Shown: one piece after another, positions 56,620 through 64,000 of the stretch | Position numbering within the stretch: the first letter of the stretch is position 1 | Layout: each line of letters starts with the position of its first letter | Assembly: GCA_030544215.1 (NCBI GenBank) | Contig: JARZZO010000013.1 | Location: 49,805,196-49,869,195 of the forward strand | Reading direction: 5' to 3' | Source: Zantedeschia hybrid cultivar | Lineage: Eukaryota > Streptophyta > Magnoliopsida > Alismatales > Araceae | DNA length: 64,000 nt | Program-made: the position numbers and the translations under genes | Notes under the pieces: model-generated | Told to the model about the DNA's origin: nothing | Seen by the model: only the letters and a program-made list of their open reading frames with translations | The model's database searches: none

Positions 56620-59600
56620 TCATGGCTGAGGCCTAGCCTGTACAATAAAGATATCTTTGCCAACAACACACCCTTCAATATCCTGGGGACACCCAAACTT
56701 CTGCTCGAGGAAGAATCCAATGGTACAGAGACGCTGACCCAGCTGCAGCCGGAAAATTGGGTCCACAGTCAGAGGTTCCTTGCTATAGTCTACAGTAAGC
56801 CGGATAACTTCACCATCTGCAGGGCCTGCTTGAAGAACCAGTAACTCTTCGCTGAAATTTGCAAAAGCAAGTGTATTTACAGCTCCATTAAACTTGTCCA
56901 AAGAAAGCCGCCATGGAGTTCCACGTGTCCCAGAGGCCAACGTTTCACCCAATCCTGGTGCAATCTCAGCCTCAACAAGCTTGGGGTCCCGATCTATTGG
57001 GCTTAACGTATGAAGCACAAATGACAAGTCTGGGGACAGCATCTCTTGGACCAAAACTGCCATTACAGCATCTTTCTGTGGTACACCAGCGGCACGGCGG
57101 CTAAGTACAGCTCTTCGTGTGTATAATGATGCCCAGACACGGCCAATAGCTTCTCCAAAGATGTTTGGATTAGAAAGACTGACGTTTGGGATTGAGTCAT
57201 ATAACCCTGCAGCAGACATGCCTGCCAAATCCTCAACATTGGCACTGGACCTCACAATCAACCGGGCATTACTAGGAACAAATTTCCCAATCATTTCGTA
57301 AGCTTCTTCAGATGGCCTAAGGGCTGAAACTAATGACTGGAGCTCAGAGCATAGTCTATCCAGTTTCCCATCCTCAAGTTTGGCTGTCTCAAGCTGTTCT
57401 ATGATAGAAGTGAAGGACTTCAGGGATCCACTTTTCTCCAGTGCAAATTCCATTGACCCGAAAGGTATCACCACACCATAAGGAACTCGAAAAGAAGCAG
57501 GCGTTCCTTGATCACTGTACACTGCCAATTAAGTAATCTAAAATCACCATATCAGCAAAAAAAGAAAAAAAAATGCTCAAGTGAACATCCTTGGCTTGCG
57601 TCTGAAATCTCCCTTTTCATATTATAAATTTTCTACAACTTTTGGCAAATTTGAATCTTCTTTTACTGTATAATTAGGATTTGAGTAAGCAAACACAGAA
57701 GGAAAGATCCAAATTGCATAACCAGAGATTAATAAATATATTATCATAGCACTTTAGATTGAGATAATTGCATATCTATTGAATTCTAAATCCTTATATT
57801 CCATATATTGTCTCATGTACCCTCATATTTAGTGATACTGTTTAAATTATATCCCTCTGGTTCCGTTGACATTAGAACCAAAGAAATATTCTCTTAAAAA
57901 CATAACTGAAGGATAACATATAAGGTTTTCTGTGGGGTTATACAGGGGCATATGGAGGATTCTAGGTCATATGTTTTGTTATTTCAATTACATGAAGGGG
58001 ATTAAAGAAGGTCAAGTTAGTCTTTTTCCAACCAAAGTAAAGTAAATAAACAGCAGATGGGTACTAATCCCCCCCCCCCCCCAAAAAAAAAGCAGATGGT
58101 GGAAGGGGTACAAATGACAATATACAATTTCATTACAGTATATACATGATAATGGAAAGAGTGCAGGGTGTACCTATAATATGAAAGATTTTGGGGGTGT
58201 ACATGTAATTTTTCCTTTTAGACATAATCCCTATGGGTATTAGATTTAAGAAAACAAACATCCTTGTAGCATGCATATGGAATAACTCCTCATGAACTAA
58301 ATATTTTTTTAGCTCTTAATCCTTATTGTTGGTCTTTGTCCTGTAAAAATTTAACCATGCTTTGGGAATAAGTATGGTTGACAATGCCAGCGATAACCAT
58401 TTTACCCTTGTCTAAGCCAACAGAGTCACTGGCACCCAGATCCAGTGTGTTTTCTAATTAGGATTTTTACATTCTCACCCTCAGAAACATGCAAATTTAT
58501 GAAAAGTTCCTGTAATTAGCAAATTTAGGAAACTCTCTCTATTTCCCGCTATGTTATCAAAGGCGATCACCTCGCTCGCCTAGGCGATGAAGTAGGTTGA
58601 GCAAGCCAAAAATGCCTTGCTCATGTTCGCATCACTCAACTAGGCACGTATTTATTTTTAATTATGTGATACTGCTTTTTCTTATCCTTAATTATTCCTA
58701 ATGGCTAATGTCTCTTTTAATAATGTCCAATATCTTTTTTCTCTTGCAACTGTCACATTTTTCTTATTCTTGATGAATTTTCAGACCATCCACTACTTAG
58801 TGCTTTATCCAAGTTGGTCATTCCATGTTGGACATAATCAATGTTTCTCAAAATCTTACATATGATTATCTTGGACATTTTTTTATTTATTTTCCTTGTA
58901 TTGCCATTTTATTCTTTCATGGTGATTTATGAGAGAGTACATCGCCTCAAACGCCTAGGCAATCACCTAGGCATTTGAGACTAGGGTGAACCCATGGTCC
59001 GGTCGCTCGCCTCTTGCCTTTGACTACATAGGTTTCCCGTTCTCACATAGCCTTTGCCCTTTCCCTCTCCCACTGCTTCTCTCCCTCTTTAGTCTTTACA
59101 TCTTCCCCTCAATGAACCATTCTCACCTTACATCCTCTCCTTCTTGACATGGAAAACTATAGATGAACCCTCAACAAACCATCTCTCTCTCTCACTCTCT
59201 CTCTCTCTCTCACACACACACACGCACACACACATACGGGGAGAGAGAGAGAGAGAGGCAATTTTAGGAGGAAAAGGCCAGAATTTTGGTAGGGACAACC
59301 CCCCCCCCATGAAGGAGGATGATAAGCAGAAAATCAGGGTCTTTATGGAGAGAATGGGCTCATATTTCGATGGCTACTTTTCTAGCTATTAGGTGCCCTT
59401 TCCTAATTTATCAATGTAGAGTCTTATACCTACATTTGATATCAGCCCCCATTTTCCGACTAATGGAGAGGAGTAATACAGTCATTTTGCCTCCATTTCA
59501 TTTAGTACTGGTTTGAAGAATATTCTCACAAGCCAGGTGACTGTTGGCCGAGCGCACTTATAACTAAGAGAGGATAAGTTTAAAAGGAGTTATTCTAAAT

Positions 59601-62600
59601 GTCCGAAAGACCCCTTTATAACAATACTCGAGACCAATTGTACAAATAAATTGCCATTTGATACGATGCGTTTTGAACAGAAACAAGGAAAACCAGTCTA
59701 GACGTGAGATGGAGAGCATCATTGAAAATAAAAAATCATGACATGTAAGGAAGATAAAGAAAGTGTCATGTCATCTTCTGCAAACATTGAAAAGGGAAAT
59801 TTTCCTAACCTTTTCCAGACAGTGCTGCAAGAGAAGCAAGGTGACCACATGCAGAGGCTTTTGCACCAGCCATTTCAGTGCCGACCTCTGAAAGCTCTAA
59901 AATGGCTTTAGAGGAGACAAACTCACTCAAAATTTTCCCCATAGACTGTGAAAATTAACAGAAACATGCTTGAGGGAGAGTTAATAATATTGTGAAATTA
60001 CCTTGTTGAAGACACAAGGACTATACTACTAAGCAAGAATCAGCACCTGACTCGTAGAGGTGAATTTCTCTTTGGGGACATAAGACTGATATTTTGGAAG
60101 TTCACCAGCAGATGAAGGTCCATTGGCTGCTGATAAAATTTTTGTAGGCAAAATCTCTTTAACATCATTAGACAGCGATGGAGATATATCAACACAACTT
60201 GGTGACGCCTCCAACCTTTCCCCCACAGAAGAAAATGATCAGCAAGGGGAATATAGAGATGATGTTTGAGATTGGTCCAACAAAAATCATCATAGTACAA
60301 ATTCAGAGTAATCATTCTAGGTTCACGAGTAATAAGCAACGACAAATAGTTAACTTTCTCCATATTAGCCACCTTTACAACCATTGATCAGCTAGAGCTG
60401 TATTCAGATAAGAATTTTGCTTTAGAGTTTTAAAAGCCAGAAATTAGGAAATAAGCATCGTTCGCTAGCTCAATGAGTCTATTTTGTATGTTATTTTATG
60501 CAACTAATTTTTTATATGCAACTTCAAGCATAAAAAACAGTGCAGTAAATAGATTCTCCTGGTGCAGATTTGCAGCGATGTTCAGTGGGAGGACTGAAAA
60601 GTTAACTTGTTTTTCCTAGAGTGTCTCTCAGGCAAGCTTATGAAGTACTCACTAGGATGAGGTGATGAAGGACTCGTGGTGGTGGCGCACATCCTCTCAG
60701 GTACCTTTTGCCTTACAGGTCTGCTTTTCTTAGTGTAGAATTAAAATTTTAGAGCACCATGTTTATGCATGTCCTTACCCATGCACATGCACTTTTTCAT
60801 TAACAAATTAAGCTATAATCAATTTTGAAAAGCAAGTTCTGAGCTGCATGTGAAAATTTTGCCGCAAGTTGACTCAGCACAAAAGGAAGTCATGTCTATT
60901 AGCATGGTGTCTGGCTTAAGTTTTGAAATGTACAACCTCACATATTTTCCATGAAGTTTTTGAATATCAGCAACTTTATTATCATCTTCACAAGTCACAA
61001 ATACCACTTTTTCCTGCAAATAGCAGAATAGAATGAAACAATCACATTCCAGGATAACCATTCAAAAAAAAAGAAAAAACAACAACAACAAATAGATGAG
61101 TTTCAAAATTACTTGTTGAGCCCTAACACCGAGATGTGAAAGGTGAGGGAGTTCTTGTAAAAGCACTACACCCACAATATTATTCCCAGCGGCCTTAACC
61201 TGCCAATTGCCATAAATATGCATCTATGTTACCGCAAAGAAAATCCGTGCATATTGGATCCCATTGTATAAGTGAGATTTGGAAGAACATAGACCTCCTC
61301 ATCTCCATCAGCCTTGTTGACAACAAGGATAACAGGTCCAGCGATAGATGAAGGTAAAGAACCAGGAACAATGCTTTCCACCTGCAAGTGCATAGAAAAG
61401 ACCCGTACATCATTCAAGACTGAAGACTGAGACAGCAAACGTAACTTGATTCAACTAGGTGATCCATTTTCAAAATCCCCAGCTATCATTGACCAAGACA
61501 AGAAGCTACTCCACCAAATCGAATATTCACACATGCCATCTGATGGGCATAATCCGATCTATGAAATGGCTCAATATTAATCAGAGCTTTAACTGAATTC
61601 TCCAATTGTTTCCAGTCTTTTAACCCTTATAGGTCAAAGACTAGTTTTATTCTAGAATTTTGTTATCATATTAATTTTTTATTACTTTAGAGACCATTTG
61701 TTTCCAGCAAATTTCTATGTTTTTCCTATTGAAGTACAAATCATAGATATTCTTTGCACAATTGTGGTGATAAGAGTAGAGATAGAGAATTAACAAAGTT
61801 CTCTATTCAATGCCAGGGTAGTAGCCCAATACATATACAAAGTAAAAGGTGTTTCCAAATACATGCGTTATCTTCCTAATAATAATGTAACTAGGACATG
61901 TTATGCGTAATCCAAATCTAACTAGGGATATATATAATAAAAATCATAGTGGATTGATTATAAACAAAGAGTTTACCAACCAATGCCCATGGATCTTAAA
62001 CCAGGAGTTTACCAACCAATGTCTTTAACCAAAAAAGAGTTGGGTCGGGTGTACTCTTATGAATTGGGTACCGCAGCTAGAATTAAACTTGGGCTTGGAA
62101 CTGGAAGGGTGGAGCTTCACATAGGGATTCCATCTGTAAAGGAAGAAAGGAAAAGAGAGGGGGGGGGGGGGGGGGTAGCCAAGTGTATGTTTGAAGGCTA
62201 GTAAGGCATCAATGGTCTGATGTTGGCTTGTTCTTTATGTTCGAATGGTACAATTGGTTTGAAATTTTTACTAGAGAATGAAAGAAGGGTCATCACATTC
62301 AATTCTTACTGACTGCTTCCTCTTTTCATCCTTGTGTGAACCTGGGTTCGAAAGGGGAGGAGGAGAAGGAACAGGGGCCATTCATATTTTCAGTTGACAT
62401 GCAGAATGTACATTCAGTTGTGTTTCAAAAATAGAAGCTTTTACTGGTGTAAACTTCTACAATGTACAAAGAAGATACCACATGATGTCTGGGTGCACAT
62501 AAAAAAAATATTGCTGCAAGTACTGAGATCAGCTAATATGGCACACTTTGCATCTGATATTCAATGATTCACAACTCAGTCAAAGGGGGAAAACATGCTA

Positions 62601-63854
62601 ATGAAAAAATTGATAATCGAGAGAAGAATTTTACTGTAGTAACCGCATATATCAGTATTAAACATACGCAAGCATCAGATGGAAACCAGGGAGTATCTAT
62701 TTTAGAGTTTCAGGTTGGACATCATCTTTTTTTACAAAGGATCTGAATATGAAATTTATTAATTTAATGTATTCTTCAACACTCATGCATTGGTGAATAC
62801 AAAAATGTAGATTTTTAAGCTACCCATAGTGTCTTAAAGTCATGTTTTGGGACTTTTTCTGGGACTTGCCCCATCAAACATGTGAGTGTTACCATGTCAT
62901 AGGCTTACAATGTTCATTGCATTCTTGTATCTATTTGCTTTCCAATTTGCTTACTTATTTAAGATCCATTGACCATGATCACATTGTTGTCAAGAAATCA
63001 ATGACTTTCAAAATGAAGACCAGTTCCATACAGTATGAGTAGAGGCCTATGCACAATCATGCATACAAGAAAGAAGCAAGATGTTATCCCAATTCTCCTG
63101 AAGTGACAACATAACGATTCAGTAAGTACGAACCACAGCTCATCTATTCAGTGTTCTTCTTGAATAGTCTAAGCAATCTATTCAGTGCTTTTTCTTCTTT
63201 TAAGTTAAGTGATTTACAAGACTCTAGAAAAGGAAATGGAGAGAGTAGTCCATGTCTCAGTAAGCTATATAACTTTTCTATTCTATCATGTCAATTTTTA
63301 ACCAAACAACATCAAAAAGAGCTTCCAGAGTATGGAAGACAGAGGCTGCTTACTTGCTTTCATAAGCCATCATGACAACTTTGATAACAAAATGCAATAG
63401 AATGGAAAAAAATAACTACTTCCATGTACAGACCAGATAATAAAGAGGCACATGATTGTACAAACTATTTAGTCTTTTATTGAATCAAATAAGCATAAAG
63501 TAAGGACTGCCCTAGCAACCTACTTATCAATCACACCTGCAGAAGGGTTCCAAGAGCTACTCCTGGAACCAGAACATCCCAACCTTGAGATCCCAGAGCA
63601 ACGCGTACTACTTTCAGAAGAAGACTGCAAAGTTTTGAAACCTGAAATATAACGCTGTGTATGACATACACAGTGTCAGATAACAAACAAATCTGAGAAA
63701 AAAAATTGAAGCATAAACACCCAATCCAGTCAGGTCTTGTCAAATTGTATTAATAAAACAAGGAGGGTGCCCTTTAAACATACCCTGCACGTATTTCTGC
63801 TTCAGCGTAGGTTCTCACGCTGTTCTCCGGAATTCCAAAGGCTTTCCCCAACTT
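56620..63854 (-). CDS. PWD: Phosphoglucan, water dikinase (PWD/GWD3), C-terminal half
   Basis: PWD is a plastid enzyme that transfers the beta-phosphate of ATP to C3 of pre-phosphorylated starch glucose units, promoting starch breakdown. Eight visible exons join in phase: 63784-63854, 63537-63654, 61295-61381, 61113-61199, 60937-61013, 60047-60215, 59810-59945 and 56620-57521, giving 548 residues plus stop. The 5' exons (transit peptide, CBM20 starch-binding domain) are off the right edge. GSQGWDVLVPG and PGSLPSSIAGP lead to the phosphohistidine motif LPHLSHLGVRA. The PEP/pyruvate-type nucleotide-binding domain follows, with ARLIVRSSANVEDLAGMSAA, VWASLYTRRAVLSRRAAGV, APGLGETLASGTRGTPWRLS and the end IFIVQARPQP. 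The family is about 1200 residues long. No damage is seen in any exon. An internal AG two codons after the true acceptor of exon 63537-63654 is a decoy, because only the upstream acceptor keeps the phase. Confidence 0.95.
58069..58082 (+). repeat. Poly(C) run
   Basis: Fourteen consecutive C in a PWD intron, followed by an A-run. Confidence 0.9.
58549..59031. mobile_element. hAT-like MITE rich in GCCTAGGCG, in a PWD intron
   Basis: The left end CTATGTTATCAAAGGCGATC and the complement of the right end CTATGTAGTCAAAGGCAAGA form inverted repeats. Internal palindromes CGCCTAGGCG and CACCTAGGCA lie near each end. The flanks ATTTCCCG (58541-58548) and GTTTCCCG (59032-59039) match at 7 of 8 bases, which fits the 8-bp duplication of the hAT superfamily. 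The length is 483 bp. Confidence 0.65.
59183..59256 (+). repeat. Compound microsatellite (CT)n(CA)n...(GA)n
   Basis: CT repeats, then CA repeats with interruptions, then GA repeats. The CT and GA parts are complementary and could pair. Confidence 0.9.
61382..63536. other. PWD intron of about 2.1 kb
   Basis: AT-rich, with a run of 17 G at 62159-62175. No ORF or transposon end is recognised. Confidence 0.5.
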
Positions 63855-64000
63855 CTGTACAGACATCAAGGGGAAATACTTTACTTTGTGCAGCCATCAG
63901 AGGCTAAAAGAAAACAATCACATATTGTGGGAAAGAGAAATAGAAGTTTGCACAAATTCTTCATTTGAAAGCAAGAAAGAGACCGGCTAACCAGAAACAC
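63855..64000 (-). other. PWD intron continuing off the window
   Basis: No exon is recognised in the last 146 bp. Upstream PWD exons lie beyond the right edge. Confidence 0.5.

Noticed and set aside
63537..63641. Acceptor at 63642 for the PWD exon
   Set aside because: It breaks the phase with the previous exon and deletes conserved residues. The acceptor ending at 63655 restores both.

Overview
This is a plant nuclear genome window, most likely from a monocot outside the grasses. The genes have many exons with GT-AG introns, and intergenic DNA is AT-rich. First exons are GC-rich, most clearly that of the O-fucosyltransferase. Every class of plant transposon is represented, but I cannot name the species from sequence alone. 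Four host genes are supported by exon chains whose splice sites and phases I followed by hand.

(1) RFC1, the large subunit of the clamp loader replication factor C, lies on the minus strand. Its ATG is at 17894, eleven exons run down to 4504, and the gene continues off the left edge. (2) An O-fucosyltransferase-family gene lies on the minus strand at 19774-30979, with six exons and 399 codons. (3) A small plus-strand gene at 52219-53362 has four exons and 186 codons and resembles RIN4/NOI-type proteins. (4) The C-terminal half of phosphoglucan, water dikinase (PWD/GWD3, starch phosphorylation) lies on the minus strand at 56620-63854, and its 5' part is off the right edge.

Layout. Positions 1-4503 are an RFC1 intron that holds a decayed minus-strand LINE and, at the window edge, a probable LTR fragment. 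Positions 4504-17894 are RFC1. Its seventh intron is about 10.2 kb and is filled by a minus-strand LINE flanked by a 12-bp target duplication, with a second, plus-strand LINE inside it. Positions 18060-18140 hold clustered TGGGCC (site II) and E2F-like motifs, as expected for a replication gene. Positions 19774-30979 are the O-fucosyltransferase gene. Its second intron (6.7 kb) carries a plus-strand LINE that was itself hit by a 1.9-kb LTR element, now a solo LTR with duplication AGAAG. Positions 31.1-36.6 kb are AT-rich intergenic DNA with a Tourist-type MITE at 33626-33868.

Positions 37250-40494 hold a PIF/Harbinger module: a DDE transposase and a Myb/SANT protein, both lightly damaged. Between them is a third ORF with an RNase H1 N-terminal (viroplasmin-like) domain and a hydrophobic tail. 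Positions 40777-47771 are a complete, very young, non-autonomous Ty3/gypsy-type element. It has two 2710-bp LTRs, duplication TTTTA, a tRNA-Met primer site, a polypurine tract and a gag ORF, but no pol. Each of its LTRs carries about twelve short imperfect hairpins built from GCGTC/GACGC arms, which is the most unusual non-coding structure in the window. Positions 47.8-52.0 kb and 53.5-56.6 kb are intergenic. The PWD introns hold simple repeats and a hAT-like MITE at 58549-59031.

The host genes are unrelated in function (DNA replication, Golgi glycosylation, possible immune signalling, starch metabolism). Three lie in one orientation with ordinary spacing, so there is no operon-like logic. 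The striking feature is the layered history of transposon insertions.
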